From positions 1 to 41,545 of the forward strand of contig JADKBL010000057.1 of NCBI GenBank assembly GCA_016718875.1: a stretch of DNA of 41,545 nucleotides, read 5' to 3'. Shown here piece after piece: positions 17,233-23,965 of the stretch. The stretch's first letter is position 1; the number at the start of each line of letters is the position of its first letter. The notes under the pieces were generated by a model, which was not told the DNA's origin, did no database searches, and was given only the letters and a program-made list of their open reading frames with translations. Made by a program: the position numbers and the translations under genes. Origin of the DNA: Bacteroidota bacterium. GTDB lineage: Bacteria > Bacteroidota > Bacteroidia > Bacteroidales > VadinHA17.

Positions 17233-17589
17233 TCAGCAATAATCTTTCCTGCCAAAGATCCTGTAGCGGTTCTTTGCAACCAGATTATAGAAGGGATCGC
17301 GGATAAAAGGCGGTACTATAATGAATACATAAAGGATTCTCCATGCACTGCCAAGATCTTTCAGAATATGAAGAACAGCTGATGAACGTAAGAAATATCT
17401 CCCATCACTCAGGTAAACTGCTGTATCAGAATCAGTATCAGGTAAGCCGGCAGAGCGTAACATGTTTCTACCCTCTTCTGACTGTAACGGAACAAACCGG
17501 AAACGGCTAATTTTATCACGTTTCCTGATAAACTTCACAAGGCCGTCACAGAGGTTACATGTGTCGTCGAATAAAACTGTCCCGCCCAT
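17233..17589 (-). CDS. DCC-family (DUF393) thiol-disulfide oxidoreductase-like protein
   Basis: The 118-residue protein carries the family signature FDDTCNLCDG (Cys11 and Cys14 in a DxxCxxC context) near the N-terminus, followed by FRFVPLQSEEG, TAVYLSDGRYFLRSSAVLHIL, and the typical ending RYRIFGRKDYC. DCC proteins are thought to be thiol-disulfide oxidoreductases, but substrates are unknown. There is no signal peptide, so a cytoplasmic or membrane-associated location is likely. The start ATG at 17589 gives the motif at its usual distance. It stands upstream of the DUF4832-type gene on the same strand, with a gap of about 70 bases. Confidence 0.85.
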   Translation of the reverse strand: MGGTVLFDDTCNLCDGLVKFIRKRDKISRFRFVPLQSEEGRNMLRSAGLPDTDSDTAVYLSDGRYFLRSSAVLHILKDLGSAWRILYVFIIVPPFIRDPFYNLVAKNRYRIFGRKDYC

Positions 17590-17621
17590 ATCTTTCTAAC
17601 ATGACATTGGTAGTTTTGTTC

Positions 17622-17686
17622 ACCCTCTCCCCATCTCCCTCTCTCCCCTTCTACCCCTCTCCCCATCTCCTTCACTCCCCTCCCTA
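17622..17686. repeat. CT-rich degenerate repeat (family C)
   Basis: Units such as CTCTCCCCATCTCC and CTCTCCCCTTCTACC fill the spacer downstream of the CDF gene and reach into its stop codon at 17684. Confidence 0.7.
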
Positions 17687-18592
17687 CTTCCTGACATCCG
17701 GCTCAAAGAAGACCCAATGAACAGCAGGCATCTTCTTTTTCAGATCTGCCTCGCAGGCATTAATATTTTCAATTAGCTTCGTGACAGAATCAACATCTGA
17801 CATCTTTGCTTTTACTGCTACCATTATCTGCGATCCCAGTTGAAGTGTGATAAGATTCAATACACCTTCAATCTCAGGTCTTGCTTCAAGAAACTCCTGG
17901 ATTGCCCTGCGTGTCTCGCTATCGGAACTCTGTCCTATCAGCAGGCTTTTGATCTTGACAGCAAGGAAAAATGAAATGATGATCAGCAGGACACCGATGC
18001 CGATGCTGCCCATGGCATCAAACTGTGGATTCCCTGTAACCATGGAGAGAATTACTGCAATAAGTGCAAACGTAAGACCCAGTAATGCGGCAATATCTTC
18101 ACCCAGAACAACAATCAGTTCACTCTGCCGGCTGTTCCTTATCCAGGTCCAGAGAGGCATGTCGTGCTTTATTTTTCTTACCTGTGTCAGACAACCATAC
18201 AGTGAAGCTGATTCAAGAACAATACTGACTGACAATACAATAATTGCAATCACAGGACTTCTTAGTCCCTCATGCATGCTTAGCTTATGGATACCTTCAT
18301 AAACTGAAAACAATCCTCCCATGCTGAAGAGTATCATTGCAACGACAAACGACCAGAAATAGATCTCTTTTCCGTATCCCAGGGGATGTTCAGAGTCCGG
18401 TTCTTTCGTTGATGCCTTTAATCCGAGGAACAAAAGGCCCTGATTACCGCAATCGGCATAGGAGTGTATAGATTCGGCAAGCATTGCTCCTGAACCTGTT
18501 ATTACTGCTGCCACTGTCTTGGTTATTGCAATCCCGAGATTAGCCAGCAAAGCAAACAGTATTGATTTTGTTGATGTATCGTTATGGGACAT
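17684..18592 (-). CDS. Cation diffusion facilitator family transporter
   Basis: The 302-residue membrane protein has the CDF layout: six predicted membrane segments in the first two thirds and a cytoplasmic C-terminal domain (about 210-300). Transmembrane segment 2 has the metal-site motif HxxxD as ESIHSYADCGN (His43, Asp47), and a second conserved loop reads SEHPLGYGKEIYFWS. It exports divalent metals such as zinc, iron or manganese in exchange for protons; the metal cannot be deduced. The C-terminal domain ends in KKKMPAVHWVFFEPD. It lies alone between repeat-containing spacers. Confidence 0.9.
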   Translation of the reverse strand: MSHNDTSTKSILFALLANLGIAITKTVAAVITGSGAMLAESIHSYADCGNQGLLFLGLKASTKEPDSEHPLGYGKEIYFWSFVVAMILFSMGGLFSVYEGIHKLSMHEGLRSPVIAIIVLSVSIVLESASLYGCLTQVRKIKHDMPLWTWIRNSRQSELIVVLGEDIAALLGLTFALIAVILSMVTGNPQFDAMGSIGIGVLLIIISFFLAVKIKSLLIGQSSDSETRRAIQEFLEARPEIEGVLNLITLQLGSQIMVAVKAKMSDVDSVTKLIENINACEADLKKKMPAVHWVFFEPDVRK

Positions 18593-18708
18593 AAGTGGTG
18601 GTACTGAAATTAATCAAAGGTAACAGGAATTTGCTTTTGGAGTAATTCATTGTAATTTGCTATGCGTCTTATGGCTTAACCTCCAGCCAATAGGGAATCC
18701 GCTTTTTA

Positions 18709-18746
18709 CCATTGAGCCAATGCGCCGTTGTGCCGTTGTGCCATTA
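18709..18746. repeat. Nonamer repeat (family B)
   Basis: The run CATTGAGCCAATGCGCCG and TTGTGCCGTTGTGCCATT starts within about 10 bases of the stop codon of the M28 peptidase gene (18754). Confidence 0.7.
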
Positions 18747-18753
18747 CACATCC

Positions 18754-20337
18754 CTACTCCTCCTCCGGCCTCTTCTCCACCACAAATCGTTCTCTACGAT
18801 TAGCCACAGTATAACCAAGATGAAAGACCATCTTTGTGATCTGTTCCATCTTATCATAATCGATCTTTGCCTCATCGTCACTTACCTGGTGGACATCTGC
18901 ATGAATCCCGGTATGGAACATAACAGCGGGAACACCTTTTGCCCAGAAACTTTCATGATCGCTTCCGCCTGCTTCTATATCATCACCCTTGTCAATCACT
19001 TTCATTGACGTCAGCACTGCCGATGAATTGATCATTTTCATAAGCTCGCTGCTTTCATGCTTTGTATACATTAAAACCTCACCAGGCTTCGTCACATCCA
19101 TATCCATACCATAAAACTTACCGGTATCAGCAGGGGTCCATGTCCGTCCAACCATATCGAGATTAATATCCAGAAGAGTTTTTTCAAGAGGTATAGCAGG
19201 ATTTTTTACATAGTATTCCGAGCCTATCAATCCTTTCTCCTCCCCATTTACCCATGCAAAGACCACTGAACGCAGCGGCCTGGTCTTCAGACTGCTGAAG
19301 GCTTTTGCAAGCTCAAGTAGAGCAACGCTGCCTGAAGCATCATCATCTGCACCATTATAGACCTCTCCTTTTGCGTTTTCCCCAACATGATCAAAATGAG
19401 CAGTATAAACAATACATTCATTCTTCAGAATTGGATCGCTTCCCTCTACAATACCCAGGACATTCTTCCCATCAAACTCTGTCCTCTCGAGTGCTGACTT
19501 CAGGGAGAGCATTATTCCGGGAATTTCAACTGCTGCAGTTTTACCCGATGTAACAATCTCATCATAATACTGCTTTATTGTTTTTCCTGTAGGAGCAAGT
19601 AGTTTATCGGCAAGCGGTGATCTGATAAAATCAAGTATGAAAGGAAATCCCTGGTACTTGCCGTCACCTGCTACTACCTGTCCTTCTTTGCTTATGCCAT
19701 AATAGATGGAATTAAACGGATCCTTTACAATATGCCCTGGATCAAAAACAAAAATAAATGCTTTAGCGCCCTTCTGCATAAGTCTTTCAATTTTTTCCAT
19801 TTCCACCTGAAACATAATCATATCACCAGCAACATTATTTTTCGCCATTTCGGGAGTCCTGGTCATCAGCATCACAATTTTATCCTTAACATCAATCCCT
19901 TTTAAGTCGCTGTAACCCGATGTGCTGTCTTCATACCCAAAACCGGCAAATACCAGCCTGCCCTCTGCTTCGAGAGCTGTGGTTACCGGCAATATCTGCA
20001 AAATTGAATCTGTTGAAGATAGCAGTCTCCCGCTATCATCTGAAACCCTGAGGTAAGATTCTTTCACTGAGCTCTTTACCATTGCTATGGGCATATGCTG
20101 GAAATAATCGCCTGCCCCGGGCTTCAAACCCATTCGCTGAATGTTTGTCTTCAAATATAAAGCTGCTATTTCATTTGCGTCGGTACCGAACTCCCTTCCT
20201 TTCATCTCATCGGAAGCAAAGAATTCCATATGACTTTTCAGATTTTCCTTTTTAATTGAGGCAAGACCTTCCTTCTGTGCTCTGCTATTTATATTTATCA
20301 GTATGAGTGATAAGATTATCAGAAATGCTTTTTTCAT
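18754..20337 (-). CDS. Secreted M28-family metallopeptidase with PA-like insert
   Basis: The 527-residue protein has a signal peptide (MKKAFLIILSLILININSRAQ) and an M28 peptidase domain interrupted by a PA-like insert (about 110-260). Zinc ligands and catalytic residues are visible in family order: His314 (YTAHFDHVG), Asp331 (NGADDDASG), catalytic Glu366 and ligand Glu367 (VNGEEKGLIGSEYY), Asp394 (INLDMVGR) and His461 (GGSDHESFW). It is probably an aminopeptidase or carboxypeptidase-like enzyme of the cell envelope that trims peptides; the exact specificity is unknown. An exact TAAATTTG element sits just upstream. The C-terminus ends in a charged tail RPEEE. Confidence 0.92.
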   Translation of the reverse strand: MKKAFLIILSLILININSRAQKEGLASIKKENLKSHMEFFASDEMKGREFGTDANEIAALYLKTNIQRMGLKPGAGDYFQHMPIAMVKSSVKESYLRVSDDSGRLLSSTDSILQILPVTTALEAEGRLVFAGFGYEDSTSGYSDLKGIDVKDKIVMLMTRTPEMAKNNVAGDMIMFQVEMEKIERLMQKGAKAFIFVFDPGHIVKDPFNSIYYGISKEGQVVAGDGKYQGFPFILDFIRSPLADKLLAPTGKTIKQYYDEIVTSGKTAAVEIPGIMLSLKSALERTEFDGKNVLGIVEGSDPILKNECIVYTAHFDHVGENAKGEVYNGADDDASGSVALLELAKAFSSLKTRPLRSVVFAWVNGEEKGLIGSEYYVKNPAIPLEKTLLDINLDMVGRTWTPADTGKFYGMDMDVTKPGEVLMYTKHESSELMKMINSSAVLTSMKVIDKGDDIEAGGSDHESFWAKGVPAVMFHTGIHADVHQVSDDEAKIDYDKMEQITKMVFHLGYTVANRRERFVVEKRPEEE

Positions 20338-20362
20338 GTAGATGATTTTTGAATATAGAGAT

Positions 20363-20370
20363 CAAATTTA
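20363..20370 (-). promoter_or_regulatory. Bacteroidota -7 promoter element for the M28 gene
   Basis: On the minus strand the sequence is TAAATTTG, an exact match to TAnnTTTG, about 26 bases before the start codon. No clear -33 TTTG is at the usual distance. Confidence 0.4.
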
Positions 20371-20385
20371 GGAAATTATTGGTTC

Positions 20386-20470
20386 ACGACGCAGGGCACA
20401 CGACGCACGACTCAGGGATCAGGGCTCAGAGACAACCTTGCGCCTTGAGTCGTGAGCCTTGTGCCTTCTT
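20386..20470. repeat. GCACGACGCA repeat (family D) with inverted arms
   Basis: The spacer holds CACGACGCAGGGCACACGAC, then ACTCAGGGATCAGGGCTCAG, then an opposite arm CCTTGCGCCTTGAGTCGTG and AGCCTTGTGCC. ACGACTCA near 20407 can pair with TGAGTCGT near 20446, so a large stem-loop can form. It separates the divergent M28 and thioredoxin-like genes. Confidence 0.65.
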
Positions 20471-20527
20471 TTAAACATTCAATTTCATTTTTTGTTACTA
20501 CCTTAGATATTACAAAAACCAACAGCT

Positions 20528-21109
20528 ATGTCATTCACACTCCAACCCGGACAAAAAGCAATCGATTTTGAGCTAAAGGCAACAGACGGCAGGCGATACA
20601 GGTTAGCTGATTTCAGCAAAAACAGATTTCTGGTCATCTTCTTTACATGCAATCACTGTCCTTATGTTATTGGCTCTGATGAGGTCACCAGGGCTACCGC
20701 AGAGAATTTCAAAAATAAGGATGTTGCATTCATCGGGATTAACTCAAACAGTGAGAAGACCTATGAGGAAGACAGTTTCGACAATATGGTAAAGAGAATG
20801 GATACCCATAAATTTCCCTGGGTCTACCTCTATGACAAGGACCAGTCTGTTGCAAAAGCATATGGAGCACTCAGGACTCCTCACTTCTATGTCTTTGATG
20901 AAAACAGGAAGCTTGTCTATACCGGCAGAGGAGTTGACAGTCCTCGTGATACTTCACGGATGACAGTCAACGACCTCTACAGGGCACTGGAAGAGCTTAC
21001 CTCAGGGAAACCGGTCTCGGTACCTGTAACTAATCCGATAGGCTGCAATGTGAAATGGGATGGCAGGGACGCTCACTGGATGCCACCGGAGGCCTGCGAT
21101 CTGGTGTAA
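20528..21109 (+). CDS. Thioredoxin-like (AhpC/TSA-type) protein
   Basis: The 193-residue protein has a thioredoxin fold of the peroxiredoxin-like type: an N-terminal PGQKAIDFELKATDGR strand-loop, the redox loop FFTCNHCPYV with Cys41 and Cys44, INSNSEKTYEEDSFDNM, a conserved cis-proline region LRTPHFYVFD, and the C-terminal TNPIGCNVKWDGRDAHW. The CxxC pair suggests thiol-disulfide exchange in the cytoplasm; no signal peptide is present. Proteins of this group are often annotated simply as thioredoxin family. The start ATG at 20528 is the only sensible one. A family B repeat begins at the stop codon. Confidence 0.87.
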   Translation: MSFTLQPGQKAIDFELKATDGRRYRLADFSKNRFLVIFFTCNHCPYVIGSDEVTRATAENFKNKDVAFIGINSNSEKTYEEDSFDNMVKRMDTHKFPWVYLYDKDQSVAKAYGALRTPHFYVFDENRKLVYTGRGVDSPRDTSRMTVNDLYRALEELTSGKPVSVPVTNPIGCNVKWDGRDAHWMPPEACDLV

Positions 21110-21163
21110 TGGCGCAATGGCTCAGAGGCGCAGAGGCTCATAGGCGCAGCGGCGCAAAGGCTG
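21109..21163. repeat. Nonamer repeat (family B), reverse orientation
   Basis: The run AATGGCGCAATGGCTCAGAG, GCGCAGAGGCTCATAGGCGC, AGCGGCGCAAAGGC begins at the stop codon of the thioredoxin-like gene and is the reverse complement of the GAGCC/GCGCC units seen elsewhere. Confidence 0.7.
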
Positions 21164-21203
21164 TAAGGTGATATATGGAGAAAGGAAGAGGCGGAGAATT
21201 GAA

Positions 21204-21356
21204 CTATTTCATAGATTCGGTTTGTACTCCATTATAACCATCCCAAAATCCTCTCATAAAATCTTTCCAGTCATAAGCTAGTACGATAAAGAACATGACA
21301 AATACTCCGAGAAAAAACACTTTTACATCACGCCTGGTAATCTGTAAATTTTTCAT
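21204..21356 (-). CDS. Small single-pass membrane protein, 50 residues
   Basis: A reading frame of 50 residues starts at the ATG at 21356. It reads MKNLQITRRDVKVF, a hydrophobic segment FFLGVFVMFFIVLAY, then DWKDFMRGFWDGYNGVQ and a stop at 21204. A short basic-polar N-terminus, one membrane helix and an aromatic, charged tail (DWxxxxxGFxxGYN) are what I recall from short conserved Bacteroidota proteins of unknown function, so I regard it as a real gene. The N-terminus is probably cytoplasmic. It lies between the thioredoxin-like gene and the YdeI-like gene, with no close operon partner. Confidence 0.65.
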   Translation of the reverse strand: MKNLQITRRDVKVFFLGVFVMFFIVLAYDWKDFMRGFWDGYNGVQTESMK

Positions 21357-21482
21357 AACTAACCTTTTAAGAAGTAACACAATAGATTCAAACGCAGCGA
21401 GCGTTCTTATTCCAAATATAAAAATATTTATTCCGATTTCCGCCTCTATATGAAGAAGAATATTTCAGGGAGTTCAAAAAAA

Positions 21483-22040
21483 CTAGAATAATCTCTCTCC
21501 CTTCTCACTCGACGCGATAAGTTTTTTTAACCGATTGAGTTTTGTCTCTTCCTGCTTTGCAGAGAGGATCCAGTAAATACGAACTTTCCTGTATGATGGC
21601 GCTTGTTTCTCAAAATAACCCCAGGCTGTTTTATTCTTCCTGAACAGTTTTTCCATTTCAGGAGAAAATTCTGCAGGACGGTTTTCATAGGAATAACTAT
21701 CACCCGATGTATCCTTCCTGTTGTTGAACAGTTGAAGACCTGCTGGAGTCATAAGACCAGATTTCTGAAGCTCTTCAACCTTATTGATGTTTACCCTGCT
21801 CCAATTGCTCCCAGGCCGGCGGGGAGTAAAACGGATACAGAAGCTCTCTTCATCTACTTTCCGTCTTATCCCATCTATCCATCCAAAACAAAGCGCCTGA
21901 TCAACTGACTCCGACCATGTCATAGAAGGCTTACCTGTCTCTTTTTTGTAGTATCCGACAATAAGTTCCTTTTCTGTCTTGTGGTTCTTCTCAAGCCACT
22001 TCCTGAATTCTTTCTGCCCGTTAAAGAAAAATGGTGTCAT
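21483..22040 (-). CDS. YdeI/OmpD-associated family protein
   Basis: The 185-residue protein matches the YdeI family: an N-terminal FFFNGQKEFRKWLEKNHKTEKELIVGYYKK, then SMTWSESVDQALCFGWIDGIRRKVDEE, FTPRRPGSNWSRVNINKVEELQKSGLM, and a C-terminal helical region ending in a lysine-rich LKKLIASSEKGE. It is cytoplasmic. The family has been linked to resistance to antimicrobial peptides and to bacteriocin protection in some species, but the biochemical role is not settled. Start at 22040 and length are usual. The gene stands alone. Confidence 0.85.
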   Translation of the reverse strand: MTPFFFNGQKEFRKWLEKNHKTEKELIVGYYKKETGKPSMTWSESVDQALCFGWIDGIRRKVDEESFCIRFTPRRPGSNWSRVNINKVEELQKSGLMTPAGLQLFNNRKDTSGDSYSYENRPAEFSPEMEKLFRKNKTAWGYFEKQAPSYRKVRIYWILSAKQEETKLNRLKKLIASSEKGERLF

Positions 22041-22111
22041 AGAATAAAAATTTGCCTAAAGAGTATTCATTGTTAAAATTTATCTTTCATCTAACCCACC
22101 CCTCAGAACCA

Positions 22112-22140
22112 AGCCATTGAGCCATTGAGCCATTGAGCCT
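22112..22140. repeat. Nonamer repeat (family B): three exact ATTGAGCC units
   Basis: GCC-ATTGAGCC-ATTGAGCC-ATTGAGCC lies directly against the TGA stop (22141-22143) of the amidohydrolase gene. It is the cleanest example of the family. Confidence 0.75.
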
Positions 22141-23799
22141 TCATTTATTTACCCACCCCGGCCCGCGAACAACCTGCCCCGGAGTAGCACCTGTATGATC
22201 TCCGTCTTTAATAACAGGAACACCGTTCACAAGGACATGCTCCATACCGATAGCATACTGATGCGGCTTCTCAAAAGTGGCATTATCACGGATTATATTC
22301 TGATCAAAGGCAACAACATCTGCATAATATCCTTTCTTCAGGGATCCGCGCCTGTCGAGCCTCAGGTTTGTAGCCGGAAATTCCGACAGCTTACGAACAG
22401 CCTCTTCAAGTGTTATTACTTTCTCATCCCTGACATATTTTCCCAGTAACCTGGCAAAATTACCATACGCCCTCGGATGAGTGCTGAACTTAAGAAAGAC
22501 TCCCTCCGTTGAATATGATCCGCCATCAGAGCAGAAGGCCATCCATGGAAGTGCTATCTGCCTTTTCACATTCTCTTCCGACATTGAGAAATAAACAACA
22601 CCTATCCTGCTGTTATCGTCAATTACAAGGTCCATAATTGTCTCCTCAGGCGATTTCTTCCGCATTGCAGCTATCTCAGCCAGCGTCTTGCCGGTGAGGT
22701 ATTTAAGAGAGTCTGTACTGAAACCGATAACCATTACCTTTTCAGCAGATCCGGTTCTTTCCATAAGCGATTTACGTATCTCCGGAGCAATTCTTCTTCG
22801 TATAACCGGATCCATCAGTCTTTTCTTCCACTTGTCGAAACCGCCCTCCTGCACCCATGCCGGCATCACTATGTCGAATCCTGTTGAGCTTGCTATATAA
22901 TTGTACATGTCGGCAGTGACATGAAGTCCTGCAGATCGTGCCGAATCAATCTTACGGATCACATCATCAATATATTCCCAGCTTGCCCTGCCCGACTGTT
23001 TCAGATGGTAGATCTCTGTTCTGACACCGGTTCTGCCTGCAACATCTATTGCCTCATCAATAGCAGGAAGAAGTCCAACACCCTCATCTCTCACATGGGT
23101 TATATACATGCCGTCATAAGCTTTTGCCTCAGCAGCAAGTGCCTCAAGTTCATCAGGTTTTGCAAAGCTTGCCGGAACATACTGCAATGCAGAGCTTACT
23201 CCTACAGCTCCCTCCTCCATTGCCTGCCTGACAAGCAATTTCATGGTATCGAGTTCGGAAGGATTCGGAGGTCTGTCATCATAACCCACCGTATAGATCC
23301 TTACAGTTGCCGTTCCTATGAATGAAGCCACGTTTGTTGAGACACCTTTTTTCACAAGGAAATCAAGATATTCACCCAGAGAGGTCCAGCTGATATCAAA
23401 CTTAATATCACTCTGACTTCTCTTCATATCCTCTTTCATCAGATCATTTAGCGGCCCCATTGAATCACCTTCACCAAGCACCTCAAGGGTTACACCCTGC
23501 CTTATATCGCCCTGTGATCTGCCATCCTCTATAAGCGATTCATTTGCCCAGCTGAGCATGTTGATGAATCCCGGAGCAACAGCAAGTCCGGTTGCATCAA
23601 TCTCTGTTTTGCCGATTGCTTTTGTGAGATCACCAATTGCTGCGATTGTATCTGCATTAATGCCGATATCGGCTTTGAAATGCGGATTCCCGGAACCATC
23701 GTAGATGTCACCGTTTCTGATTAATACATCATAGGTTACAGGCCCGGAACAACGTATTATCAAAATTGACAATAGAGCTAATAAGAGATTTTTTTTCAT
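22141..23799 (-). CDS. D-aminoacylase-like amidohydrolase without the HxH motif
   Basis: The 552-residue protein follows the N-acyl-D-amino-acid deacylase order: VLIRNGDIYDGSG, a metal-site region, THVRDEGVGLLPAIDEAI (His235), TEIYHLKQSG (His265), AFCSDGGSY (Asp425) and the C-terminal RRGSLKKGYYADVVAFD. The HxH pair that normally follows APGFID is absent: the region reads APGFINMLSWANES (75-88). The Cys-type position of the family (GNCG) reads LGEGD with Glu110. One conventional metal centre could still form from Glu110, His235 and His265. The N-terminus resembles a lipoprotein signal (IIRC, Cys17) but Arg before Cys is atypical. It is presumably periplasmic; the substrate is unknown. Confidence 0.82.
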   Translation of the reverse strand: MKKNLLLALLSILIIRCSGPVTYDVLIRNGDIYDGSGNPHFKADIGINADTIAAIGDLTKAIGKTEIDATGLAVAPGFINMLSWANESLIEDGRSQGDIRQGVTLEVLGEGDSMGPLNDLMKEDMKRSQSDIKFDISWTSLGEYLDFLVKKGVSTNVASFIGTATVRIYTVGYDDRPPNPSELDTMKLLVRQAMEEGAVGVSSALQYVPASFAKPDELEALAAEAKAYDGMYITHVRDEGVGLLPAIDEAIDVAGRTGVRTEIYHLKQSGRASWEYIDDVIRKIDSARSAGLHVTADMYNYIASSTGFDIVMPAWVQEGGFDKWKKRLMDPVIRRRIAPEIRKSLMERTGSAEKVMVIGFSTDSLKYLTGKTLAEIAAMRKKSPEETIMDLVIDDNSRIGVVYFSMSEENVKRQIALPWMAFCSDGGSYSTEGVFLKFSTHPRAYGNFARLLGKYVRDEKVITLEEAVRKLSEFPATNLRLDRRGSLKKGYYADVVAFDQNIIRDNATFEKPHQYAIGMEHVLVNGVPVIKDGDHTGATPGQVVRGPGWVNK

Positions 23800-23849
23800 T
23801 CTTTAAACTTGAAATAATTACTAATGAAATAGGCAATGTATGATGTGTA

Positions 23850-23892
23850 AAACAATTTTTCCTCGCAAAGACGCTAAGTCGCTAAGTTATTT
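23850..23892. repeat. CGCTAAGT repeat (family F)
   Basis: TCGCAAAGACGCTAAGTCGC followed by TAAGTTATT lies in the spacer between the amidohydrolase start and the stop of the upstream fusion gene. It is a fourth kind of short low-complexity spacer repeat. Confidence 0.5.
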
Positions 23893-23912
23893 ACCTTAAT
23901 CTCTGATATGAT

Positions 23913-23951
23913 TCTCCCACTCTCCCTATCTCCCCATCACCCTCTCTCCCT
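23913..23951. repeat. CT-rich degenerate repeat (family C)
   Basis: Units such as TCTCCCACTCTCCCTATC and TCCCCATCACCCTCTCTCCC end about 15 bases beyond the stop codon at 23966. Confidence 0.7.
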
Positions 23952-23965
23952 CAAAATTACATTGA

